From: an uncultured Prevotellaceae bacterium
Lineage (GTDB): Bacteria; Bacteroidota; Bacteroidia; Bacteroidales; Bacteroidaceae
Assembly (NCBI GenBank): GCA_902800435.1
Contig: CADCEQ010000048.1
Location: 1 to 18,085 of the forward strand
Reading direction: 5' to 3'
Length of the DNA stretch: 18,085 bases
This document shows, piece by piece, positions 6,047 to 13,327 of the stretch (position 1 is its first letter; each line of letters begins with the position of its first letter). The notes under the pieces were generated by a model that made no database searches, was not told where the DNA came from, and worked only from the letters and a program-made list of their open reading frames with translations. Position numbers and translations under genes: made by a program.

Positions 6047-7876
6047 TCAATAGAGCTTCTGCCCCCTGACGAGGAAGTACTCGTAATAGAAAGTATTGCC
6101 GAAACGGGGATAGAACACCTCGCGCATCTGCGCCTCGCTCATGCCCTGACACTGCTGGGCAAAAGCCATGAAGTCGTTGTACGACTGGACGACCTCCTTG
6201 TCGAACGGCATGTGGCTGATGTCCACCTGGTGCTCCAGCTGGCCGTACAGGTAGGCGGCCTCCTGGAAATGGGTGGGCATGCGCTCGCCTACGTGGCTCT
6301 GGGCGTACTGGAAGAATCGCGGCCAGAACATCTGGATGTCCTTCATCCACAGCGCTGCAATGAGGGCCTGCTCCTTGTAGAGCTTGTCGTCGCTGTTGGT
6401 ATTGACAAACTGCGTCATGAGGAACTTCTCGACCAGCGTGTTGTCGCTGCCCAGCATATCGCCGCTCGTCATCAGATGGAAAATCGGCTCAAACCGCTTG
6501 TCGGCGCGCAGCTTCTCGGGGTGGCCGAGGAACTGGCGGTAGCTGTCGGCCCACGCGCTGTGGTAGCGGGTGTGGCTGAGCAGGTCGAGATATTTGCTGG
6601 CCACGCGGTCCTCGCCGTTGAGGAGCGAGCAGAGCGCCAGATACTTGAGGTACTCGGCGCGCCACCCCATCTCGACACCGTCCTCCAGGCACCAGCGGTA
6701 GCAGTAGTTCAGTAGACCGTAGTGGTAGTAGATGGAGCGTCCCACGACCTGCGTCATGCTGACGTGGATGGGCGTCTCGCAGGCCTTGGCGCCCGTCTTG
6801 TAGTGGTACATCTTGTCGCCCTGCTGACCTAAGCGGAAGAGGGCCAGGTTCTTCATCATGACGATGGCGCGCGTGGGCTCGTCCTCAACGTAGGCAGCCT
6901 CGCTGAGAACGCCCTCCCAGTCGCTGTTCTCCATGCAGCGCACCATGCGCAGCTCCTTGTGGAAGTTGTAGTCGCGGTACCAGTAACGGCTGACACCCCA
7001 CACCAGCACGCCAAGCAGCACCAGCTGGCAGGCGCCCCAGACCTGGGGACGGCGGACGGACGACTCGCGGTCGCGGCTGTAGAGTGCGGCCATGGCCACA
7101 AGCGATGCCGACAAAATATAATACGGTATATAGTAGGCGTGGTACTCCTGGTCGATGACGAAGAGGGGCAGCCCCGTCCACCAGATGTTCTGAATACCCG
7201 TCTGGTAGAACACGAAGTTATAGTAGTACAGGGGCCAAAAGACGATGCAGAGCAGTCCGACGACCGTTGCCACCACGCGCCCGGTCGTGCTCATGTCCTT
7301 CAGCCGCCACGACAGCACGGCCATGAGCAGCGTCGACAGCAGTCCGTAGAATCCGATGAGAGAATAGAGCACGGCGGTGCTGAGCACCATGTAGAGCGGG
7401 CGCATGTAGAGCTTGGCGGGCAGCAGCCGGTAGAGCCACACGCTGGCCACGGCCAGGGTGGTGCCGATGGTGGCGGCGAAGAAGTGGCCGCGCAGCTTCA
7501 GGTAGTAAATCCAGTAGCCCAGGTCGACGTCGGTAATCAGCAGGGCCGCCACGGGGATGAGCAGCACCAGGCCCCACTTCATCGGGATGCGGAACGTGCG
7601 CCAGAGGACGGCCATGAGCAGCGCCCACCACAGGCAGAGCAGCATGACGCCTATCCACGGATGGTAGAAGAACTCGGTGAACCGCGTGCCGAGCCACGTC
7701 AGCAGCCAGCCGGCGGTCACCATCTGCTGCCGCAGGAACAGCGGCGTGTCGAGAAACAGGTTCAGCTCCTGCACCTTCCAGAGATATTCATCCTCGAGCG
7801 TCAGCAGGAAATATGCGGTTGTCGCCAGTGCTGCCACGAGCACCACGGGGACCGCCAATCTCAGTTTATCCTTCAT
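6047..7876 (-). CDS. Polytopic membrane protein, DUF6057-like
   Basis: This 609-aa protein has about eight hydrophobic segments in its first 300 residues. They include VPVVLVAALATTAYFLLTL near residues 9-27, VMLLCLWWALLMAVLWRTF near 76-94, WGLVLLIPVAALLI near 101-114, and VVATVVGLLCIVFWPLYYY near 200-218. The last 300 residues are soluble and helical, with TPR-like stretches such as EYLKYLALCSLLNGEDRVASKY. This architecture matches the Bacteroidales family of unknown function that I recognise as DUF6057. No catalytic motif is visible. The ATG at 7876 is preferred to a GTG one codon earlier that belongs to the repeated leader. It has its own promoter, divergent from pta, and points toward the propeller operon 398 bases downstream, so a functional link with that operon is plausible but unproven. 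Confidence 0.85.
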   Translation of the reverse strand: MKDKLRLAVPVVLVAALATTAYFLLTLEDEYLWKVQELNLFLDTPLFLRQQMVTAGWLLTWLGTRFTEFFYHPWIGVMLLCLWWALLMAVLWRTFRIPMKWGLVLLIPVAALLITDVDLGYWIYYLKLRGHFFAATIGTTLAVASVWLYRLLPAKLYMRPLYMVLSTAVLYSLIGFYGLLSTLLMAVLSWRLKDMSTTGRVVATVVGLLCIVFWPLYYYNFVFYQTGIQNIWWTGLPLFVIDQEYHAYYIPYYILSASLVAMAALYSRDRESSVRRPQVWGACQLVLLGVLVWGVSRYWYRDYNFHKELRMVRCMENSDWEGVLSEAAYVEDEPTRAIVMMKNLALFRLGQQGDKMYHYKTGAKACETPIHVSMTQVVGRSIYYHYGLLNYCYRWCLEDGVEMGWRAEYLKYLALCSLLNGEDRVASKYLDLLSHTRYHSAWADSYRQFLGHPEKLRADKRFEPIFHLMTSGDMLGSDNTLVEKFLMTQFVNTNSDDKLYKEQALIAALWMKDIQMFWPRFFQYAQSHVGERMPTHFQEAAYLYGQLEHQVDISHMPFDKEVVQSYNDFMAFAQQCQGMSEAQMREVFYPRFGNTFYYEYFLVRGQKLY

Positions 7877-7910
7877 CACTTTTCACTCTTCACTTTTCAC
7901 TTTTCACTTC
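7875..7910 (-). repeat. Purine-rich leader repeat, copy 2
   Basis: The 27 bases 7875-7901 are identical to 4106-4132, and this copy carries one extra AGTGAAA unit (to about 7910). It forms the 5' leader of the membrane-protein mRNA and overlaps its start codon. Confidence 0.85.
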
Positions 7911-7920
7911 TTACAGGGTG

Positions 7921-7928
7921 CAAATGTA
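7921..7928 (-). promoter_or_regulatory. Bacteroidetes -7 promoter box for the membrane-protein gene
   Basis: The minus strand reads TACATTTG followed by CACC, matching TAnnTTTG. It lies 44 bases upstream of the start codon at 7876, so nearly the whole leader is the purine-rich repeat. A TTG at 7952-7954 on the minus strand is slightly too distant (23 bases) for an ideal -33 element. Confidence 0.75.
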
Positions 7929-7979
7929 TATAAAAAAAATGAATTTGCAGCCAATCGAAGGAAAAAACTGCACGAAACG

Positions 7980-8011
7980 TTGTGCTATTCCAATTATTTT
8001 TCGTACTTTTG
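7980..8011 (+). promoter_or_regulatory. Promoter for pta-ackA and the TPR-AraC regulator gene
   Basis: TACTTTTG at 8004-8011 matches the -7 consensus TAnnTTTG, and TTG at 7980-7982, 21 bases upstream, serves as a -33 element. Transcription would start near 8018, giving a leader of about 38 bases before the pta ATG. It stands back to back with the divergent promoter at 7921-7928. Confidence 0.75.
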
Positions 8012-8055
8012 CAATCTCTTCAGACCAAAGTACATTTATTATACCGAAACAAACT

Positions 8056-9066
8056 ATGGATTTATTAAGTCAAATCGTTGCGCGTGCTAAGTCAAACAAG
8101 CAGCGCATCGTGCTCCCCGAAGCTACGGAGGAGCGCACTCTCCGTGCAGCCGACAAAGTGCTGGCTGACGACGTCGCAAACATCATCCTCCTGGGTAACC
8201 CCGACGAGATCAACGGTCTGGCCGCTGAGTGGGGCCTCGAGAACATCGGCAAGGCCACCATCATCGACCCGCTGACCAGCCCGAAGGCTGAGGAGTATGC
8301 CGAGAAGCTGGCCGAACTGCGCAAGTCGAAGGGCATGACCATCGAGCAGGCCCGCGAACTGGTGAAGAACCCACTCTACTACGGCTGTATGATTATCAAG
8401 ACCGAAGGGGCCGACGGACAGATCAGCGGTGCCCTCTCGACGACGGGCGACACCCTGCGCCCCGCCCTGCAGATCATCAAGTGCCAGCCCGGTATCACCT
8501 GCGTCAGCGGCGGACTGCTGCTCATCTCGAAGCAGAAGCAGTATGGCGAGGACGGCGTGCTCGTGGTGGCCGACGTGGCCGTGACGCCCATGCCCGATGC
8601 CAACCAGCTGGCTCAGATTGCCGTCTGCACAGCACAGATGGCCAAGGCCGTGGCCGGTTTCGAGGATCCCCGCGTGGCCATGCTGAGCTTCTCGACGAAG
8701 GGCTCGGCCAAGCATGAGGTGTGCGACAAGGTAATCGAGGCTACCCGTCTGGCCAAGGAGATGGCTCCCGACCTGAAAATCGACGGCGAGCTGCAGGCCG
8801 ATGCCGCCCTCGTGCCCAGCGTGGGTGCCAAGAAGGCTCCCGGTAGCGACATTGCCGGCAAGGCCAACGTGCTGGTGTTCCCGAACCTCGAAGTCGGCAA
8901 CATCGGCTATAAGATGGTGCAGCGCCTCGGCGACGCCATCGCCATCGGTCCCGTCCTGCAGGGTATTGCCCGCCCGGTCAACGACCTCTCGCGCGGCTGC
9001 TCTGTCGACGACATCTACTACATGGTCGCCATCACCGCCTGCCAGGCTATGGATGCGAAGAAGTAA
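8056..9066 (+). CDS. pta: Phosphate acetyltransferase
   Basis: This cytoplasmic enzyme converts acetyl-CoA and phosphate to acetyl phosphate and CoA, the first step of acetate formation. The 336-aa length and MDLLSQIVARAKSNKQRIV start fit the short form of Pta, which has only the PTA_PTB catalytic domain and no N-terminal regulatory DRTGG part. Family signatures include GALSTTGDTLRPALQIIK, MLSFSTKGSAKHE, DGELQADAALVP, FPNLEVGNIGYK and GPVLQGIARPVNDLSRG near the C terminus. The ATG at 8056 is chosen because it gives the normal family length; the open frame extends 81 codons further upstream, but that would cross both divergent promoters. ackA follows after 12 bases, so the two are co-transcribed. 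Confidence 0.97.
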   Translation: MDLLSQIVARAKSNKQRIVLPEATEERTLRAADKVLADDVANIILLGNPDEINGLAAEWGLENIGKATIIDPLTSPKAEEYAEKLAELRKSKGMTIEQARELVKNPLYYGCMIIKTEGADGQISGALSTTGDTLRPALQIIKCQPGITCVSGGLLLISKQKQYGEDGVLVVADVAVTPMPDANQLAQIAVCTAQMAKAVAGFEDPRVAMLSFSTKGSAKHEVCDKVIEATRLAKEMAPDLKIDGELQADAALVPSVGAKKAPGSDIAGKANVLVFPNLEVGNIGYKMVQRLGDAIAIGPVLQGIARPVNDLSRGCSVDDIYYMVAITACQAMDAKK

Positions 9067-9078
9067 ACTCTTTAAGGT

Positions 9079-10269
9079 ATGAAAATATTAGTTTTAAACT
9101 GCGGTTCGTCCTCTATCAAGTACGCACTGTATAACATGGACGACAAGAGTGTGATGACATCGGGCGGCGCCGAGCGCGTAGGCTTGGACGGCTCCTTTGT
9201 GAAGGTCAAGCTGGCCAACGGCGAGAAGAAACAGATTATGCACGACATTCCCGAGCATACCGAGGGCGTGAAGTTCATCTTCTCACTGCTCACCGACCCT
9301 GAGATTGGAGTCATCAAGAGTCTCGACGAGATTGACGCCGTAGGCCACCGCATGGTGCATGGCGGCGAGAAGTTCAACAAGTCAGTCATCCTGACCGACG
9401 AGGTGCTGAAGGAGTTCGAGAAGTGCTCCGACCTGGCCCCGCTGCACAACCCTGCCAACCTGAAGGGCGTGAACGCCGTGAAGGAGCTGATGCCGGGACT
9501 GCCCCAGGTGGGCGTCTTCGACACGGCCTTCCACCAGACCATGCCGCCGAAGGCATTCATGTATGCCATTCCCTATGAGCTGTACGAGAAGTACGGCATC
9601 CGCCGCTACGGCTTCCACGGCACCAGCCACCGCTATGTGTCGCAGCGCGCCTGCGAGTTCCTCGGCATTCCCGCTGAGGGCACGAAGATGGTGACCTGCC
9701 ACGTGGGTAACGGCGGCTCTATCGCTGCTGTTGTTGACGGTAAGTGCATCGACACGTCTATGGGTCTGACGCCGCTCGAAGGTCTGATGATGGGCACGCG
9801 CGCCGGCGACATCGACGGCGGTGCCGTGACGTTCATCGAGAAGAAACTCGGCCTCGACGCCGACGGTATGTCGAACCTGCTCAACAAGAAGAGCGGCGTG
9901 GCCGGTCTGACGGGCGGAAGCAGTGACATGCGCGACGTGGAGAACGCTGCCAAGAGCGGCGACAAGCGCGCCCAGCTGGCACAGGACATGTACTTCTACC
10001 GCATTAAGAAATACATCGGTGCCTACGCTGCCGCCATGGGCGGTCTCGACGTGGTGGTCTTCACCGCCGGTGTCGGCGAGAACCAGATTGGTATGCGCTC
10101 CGAGGTCTGTAAGAACATGGAGTTCCTGGGCATCAAGTTCGACGAACAGAAGAACAACGTCCGTGGCGAGGAGGCCATCATCTCGGCCGACGATTCACGC
10201 GTGAAGGTTGTCGTCATCCCCACCGACGAGGAGCTGATGATTGCCACCGACACGATGAACCTGCTGTAG
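9079..10269 (+). CDS. ackA: Acetate kinase
   Basis: This enzyme transfers the phosphate of acetyl phosphate to ADP, giving acetate and ATP: substrate-level phosphorylation in fermentation. The 396-aa length is normal. Visible signatures are LNCGSSSIKYAL at the N terminus (Asn7 is the conserved substrate-binding position), HRMVHGGEKF, DTAFHQTMP, RRYGFHGTSHRYVS, CHVGNGGSIAAV, DTSMGLTPLEGLMMGTRAGD and TAGVGENQ, all of the acetokinase (ASKHA) family. An AAGG motif three bases upstream of the ATG is a weak ribosome-binding site. It is the second gene of an operon with pta, and the TPR-AraC regulator gene begins only four bases after its stop codon. Confidence 0.97.
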   Translation: MKILVLNCGSSSIKYALYNMDDKSVMTSGGAERVGLDGSFVKVKLANGEKKQIMHDIPEHTEGVKFIFSLLTDPEIGVIKSLDEIDAVGHRMVHGGEKFNKSVILTDEVLKEFEKCSDLAPLHNPANLKGVNAVKELMPGLPQVGVFDTAFHQTMPPKAFMYAIPYELYEKYGIRRYGFHGTSHRYVSQRACEFLGIPAEGTKMVTCHVGNGGSIAAVVDGKCIDTSMGLTPLEGLMMGTRAGDIDGGAVTFIEKKLGLDADGMSNLLNKKSGVAGLTGGSSDMRDVENAAKSGDKRAQLAQDMYFYRIKKYIGAYAAAMGGLDVVVFTAGVGENQIGMRSEVCKNMEFLGIKFDEQKNNVRGEEAIISADDSRVKVVVIPTDEELMIATDTMNLL

Positions 10270-10273
10270 GCAG

Positions 10274-11968
10274 ATGAACGGCCTGCTGAAGAAAAGCCTG
10301 ACAACCATCGCCCTGCTGCTGGCCTGTGCCAGTGGCAGGGCTGATGTCGTTGACTCGCTGCTCAGGGCTTTCGAGAGAAATGCCGACTTGCAGGCCGCTA
10401 ACCGGCTGATGCGCATCTACAGCGAGGCCGACCTCTGCGACCCCATTACCTATGGCAACGCTGCTTCGAAGGATTCGCTGCGCATGGAGGTGTGGTACTG
10501 GACAGGCGAGTACTACTATGCCCGCCAGCGCTATCAGGATGCCGTAAAGCTGGCCCAACGGGCCCTGCCCCTGCTGCGTGCCAGCAACAACCACGACGAG
10601 GAGGCAGACTGCCTGAACCTGCTGGCCATCAGCCACATACGTCTGAGCAACTACGACGAGGCGGCCACATACGCCAAGCTCTGCTACCAGCTCGACAAGC
10701 AGAGCGGCGACAACGACCGCATAAGCTCCAGCCTGAACACGCTGGCAGGCATCTATATGTCAGCCAACCAGCCTAACGAAGCTGAGCAGTATATAACAAA
10801 GGCGCTATCGCTGACCGACGAGACGAAGAACCCGCAGCGCAAGGCAGTACTACTGGGCATGGCCTCCGAGGTCTACCACGCCATGGGCAACGACCAACGG
10901 GCACTGGAATATGCCGATGCCGCATGTGACCTGGAGGAGAAGTTAGGCCGGGAAGACCACGCCAAGGTGCGCATGGCGCAGAAGGCATCGGTGCTCATAG
11001 GACTCCACCGCTACCGTGAGGCGCAACAGCTGCTACAGCAGGTCATTCCCGCTTTCCGCGAAAAGGGCAACCAGCAGTCGCTGGGCATCAGCTGCAACAA
11101 GATGGGCATGACCTTGCTCTCGCTGGAACGCCCTGCCGAGGCCCTACCCTACTTCCGCGAGGCAGCACAGATCTTCCGCCAGCTGCACGACACCTACAAC
11201 GAGCTACATGCCCAAAAGGGTGTCTATGAGTCGCTCTGGACCACCAGTCCCGACTCGGCACGGACCGAGCTGGACCGTTTCAACGCTCTGAAAGACTCGC
11301 TCTACAACAATGCCACGGCCGAGAGTCTGGCTCGTTTCAAGGCAGAATTCGAGACCGACGAGCTACGTTCGGAAAAGCAAGAGGAACAACAAGCCAAGCG
11401 GCGTGCCATCCTCATAGGCATTGCCACCACCTTATTATTATTAATGCTGGCAGCCGTCATCTGGTATGCCATGCGCCGACGCAACCAGCGCCAAAACCTT
11501 ATCAACCAGCAACTCAGCGCCGACATACTGGAACTGCGCGAGAAGTACAAGCAGTTGCAGATACACTACGACAACGCCCTCGCCACCAAGTCGGATGGCG
11601 GCAACGTGCAGAACGCCGTGAAACCCGCCGACCGCGAACTGATGGAGCAGATTGTGAACATCATCAACGAACAGCTCAGTCAGGGACAAGCCGACGCCGC
11701 CACCGTGGCCGAGCGGCTGAACATGAGTCCCTTCCAACTGCGCCAGCGACTGACGGCCCTCACCGGCGAGACGCCGCAGTCGTTCATTCAGACCATCCGC
11801 ATGCGACGCGCGCGCCATCTTTTAGACAACAACCCAGAACTAAACATCACTGAAGTGTCATTCCTTTGTGGCTATAATGACACAGCCAACTTTACCCGCG
11901 CCTTCAAGAAGTCTTTTGGCCTAACCCCCACACAATACCAGGAAAAACAGGGCAATTTGACGAAATGA
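10274..11968 (+). CDS. Membrane-spanning TPR / AraC-type transcriptional regulator
   Basis: This 564-aa protein has four parts. A signal-like hydrophobic N terminus (residues about 6-20, SLTTIALLLACASG) comes first. Tetratricopeptide repeats follow over about 65-350 (for example LNLLAISHIRLSNYDEAATY). One transmembrane helix spans about 379-399 (ILIGIATTLLLLMLAAVIWY), followed by the basic stretch RRRNQRQ that fits a cytoplasmic C side. A short coiled coil then leads to a C-terminal AraC/XylS helix-turn-helix (about 455-557: MSPFQLRQRLTALTG, ITEVSFLCGYNDTANFTRAF). The likely role is a one-component regulator sensing a signal through its periplasmic TPRs. It starts four bases after ackA and has no promoter of its own, so it should be expressed with acetate-forming enzymes. 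The next gene cluster, with an inverted repeat around its promoter, is a candidate target. Confidence 0.88.
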   Translation: MNGLLKKSLTTIALLLACASGRADVVDSLLRAFERNADLQAANRLMRIYSEADLCDPITYGNAASKDSLRMEVWYWTGEYYYARQRYQDAVKLAQRALPLLRASNNHDEEADCLNLLAISHIRLSNYDEAATYAKLCYQLDKQSGDNDRISSSLNTLAGIYMSANQPNEAEQYITKALSLTDETKNPQRKAVLLGMASEVYHAMGNDQRALEYADAACDLEEKLGREDHAKVRMAQKASVLIGLHRYREAQQLLQQVIPAFREKGNQQSLGISCNKMGMTLLSLERPAEALPYFREAAQIFRQLHDTYNELHAQKGVYESLWTTSPDSARTELDRFNALKDSLYNNATAESLARFKAEFETDELRSEKQEEQQAKRRAILIGIATTLLLLMLAAVIWYAMRRRNQRQNLINQQLSADILELREKYKQLQIHYDNALATKSDGGNVQNAVKPADRELMEQIVNIINEQLSQGQADAATVAERLNMSPFQLRQRLTALTGETPQSFIQTIRMRRARHLLDNNPELNITEVSFLCGYNDTANFTRAFKKSFGLTPTQYQEKQGNLTK

Positions 11969-11992
11969 CAAAAGAATTTCACTAAATGATAA

Positions 11993-12045
11993 CGGTTGAA
12001 TGAGCAGAATTCTATAACTTTGCACCGTCAAACCAAATTCAACCG
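11993..12045. promoter_or_regulatory. Candidate operator: 9-bp inverted repeat flanking a promoter
   Basis: CGGTTGAAT (11993-12001) and ATTCAACCG (12037-12045) are perfect reverse complements separated by 35 bases. One half-site lies in the -33 region and the other just after the expected start site, enclosing the -7 box. The placement suits a repressor or looping regulator; the neighbouring AraC-type protein is the obvious candidate. It could also form an RNA stem only if transcription began upstream of both arms. The binding role is inference. Confidence 0.45.
12015..12022 (+). promoter_or_regulatory. Bacteroidetes -7 promoter box for the exported-protein operon
   Basis: TAACTTTG followed by CACC matches TAnnTTTG. 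It lies 25 bases before the ATG of the 40-codon ORF, giving a start site near 12029 and a leader of about 19 bases. The nearest TTG upstream (11996-11998) is only 16 bases away, so the -33 element is poor, consistent with a regulated promoter. Confidence 0.7.
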
Positions 12046-12047
12046 AG

Positions 12048-12170
12048 ATGCCTAAGACGGAATATCAAGAAGCAACCATGGAGTTTGCCATGAATTATCT
12101 GGATAAACTGCTGCGCATGGAGGAAATGGTCAGGCAAAACATGGAGGCTAGAAAGCCCAAACAACAATAG
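12048..12170 (+). CDS. Small 40-codon ORF, possible microprotein
   Basis: ATG at 12048 to TAG at 12168-12170 encodes 40 residues beginning MPKTEYQEATMEFAMNYL and ending in the basic tail RKPKQQ. The middle is an amphipathic, Met-rich helix (YLDKLLRMEEMVRQNMEA); there is no signal peptide. It starts just 25 bases after a good -7 promoter box and ends 21 bases before the first exported-protein gene, so it would be the first cistron of that operon. It might be a true small protein, or a short upstream cistron that affects translation of the next gene. There is no clear Shine-Dalgarno sequence, which is normal in this phylum. No known family recognised. Confidence 0.55.
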   Translation: MPKTEYQEATMEFAMNYLDKLLRMEEMVRQNMEARKPKQQ

Positions 12171-12191
12171 TATTAAACCTTATTTATTATT

Positions 12192-13292
12192 ATGCTTATG
12201 AAGACAATGACATTGATTCGCACACTCATGGCTGTTGCCATGCTGTTTGCAGTACAAACCAGTGCCAACGCCCAGCTTGGCGGACTGCTGAAGAAGGCTA
12301 AGAATGCTGCCGAGAAAACAGTAAAGGGTGTCGTCAACGGCACAAGTAGTGGTAATGTTGGAGCCGAAGCTCTCACAAACGTTCAGATTGAGAATGCTCG
12401 CGAGGAACATCTGAGGAACAGTCCTCAAGCCCGCGAATATGCAAACGTTGAGAAGGCAGGCGGTTGGGACAAGTATCTGGAACTCGACAAGACAGCCAAC
12501 GGACAGATTCTTTACAAGTACTTTGCACTGGGAGAGGGCGGCTATGAAGCTGAGGACAAATATTCCAAAGAGAATGGCTATGATATCTCCTGCGTACGCA
12601 ACGCCACTGGCGCTGCAAGGACATTGGTGCAGGTCATACGCTGGATGAAGGGTAACACCGAGACCTATGGCGAATATGGCCGCCCAGAATACGCATTAGA
12701 CAAATTCAACAACTCTGTTCCTGAGGCCCTTAAGCGTGCCAGCCAGGCCACGCGGGGCAAAAAGCCTATATCGCAAGCCGAACTGCAGGCTCTCACGGCC
12801 GAAAACACCCGCCTGAAGGAACTCTACAAGGCCGGTACAGGCGTGCGAGAGAAAACTGCTGACGAGTTGAAGGCCGAAGCACAGGAAGGCTACGTGATGA
12901 ACATCATCAACGCCAACTACCTGCTTGACAACCTGAGCGACAAGAACCGTAATGCTAAGGCCGTGGCCGACTATAAGACCAAGGTGAACGCCAAGGTGAA
13001 GGCTCAGCTCGCTCCCACCAAGATTTTAGGCACCTACTCTACCAGCGTCGCCTGGCAAGGACTGCCCCTTTTCCAATACCCCGAACTGAAGGACAAGTAC
13101 AGCTCGGTGCAGGAGATGCAGTTTAAGACCTTCTACGAGAAGGGTGGCAAGTACTATGTCGTGAAGAGTGCCTTCCGCCAGAGCATCGACAAGGACGACA
13201 ACATACACGGTGCACAGCCCCAGAAGGACTACTGGCCCGGACTGGAGACGCCCGTGGAGATTCCTGCCGACAAGATTCAAGGAAAATTCTAA
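12192..13292 (+). CDS. Exported protein of unknown function (366 aa)
   Basis: The N terminus is a Sec signal peptide: charged start, hydrophobic run LMAVAMLFAV, and cleavage site ANA before QLGGLLKKAKNAAEK (after residue 27). The mature protein is helical and highly charged in its first two thirds, including KKPISQAELQALTAENTRLKE, which could be a short coiled coil. The last third looks strand-rich (YSTSVAWQGLPLFQYPE, MQFKTFYEKGGKYYVVKS). No enzyme motif or known family was recognised. A second in-frame ATG at 12198 is an equally possible start and changes only two residues. It lies second in the probable operon, 35 bases before the next exported-protein gene. Confidence 0.85.
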   Translation: MLMKTMTLIRTLMAVAMLFAVQTSANAQLGGLLKKAKNAAEKTVKGVVNGTSSGNVGAEALTNVQIENAREEHLRNSPQAREYANVEKAGGWDKYLELDKTANGQILYKYFALGEGGYEAEDKYSKENGYDISCVRNATGAARTLVQVIRWMKGNTETYGEYGRPEYALDKFNNSVPEALKRASQATRGKKPISQAELQALTAENTRLKELYKAGTGVREKTADELKAEAQEGYVMNIINANYLLDNLSDKNRNAKAVADYKTKVNAKVKAQLAPTKILGTYSTSVAWQGLPLFQYPELKDKYSSVQEMQFKTFYEKGGKYYVVKSAFRQSIDKDDNIHGAQPQKDYWPGLETPVEIPADKIQGKF

Positions 13293-13327
13293 TTCTTTTT
13301 TATTCACTAAATTAATTAATGTAAAAC

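Noticed and set aside
6959..7933. 324-codon plus-strand frame opposite the membrane-protein gene
   Set aside because: It is His/Gln/Glu-rich antisense sequence of transmembrane codons and includes the translated repeat HFSLFTFHFSL.
7813..8055. 81-codon N-terminal extension of pta
   Set aside because: It would run through both divergent promoters and the repeat, and would make Pta longer than its family; the ATG at 8056 gives the normal 336 aa.
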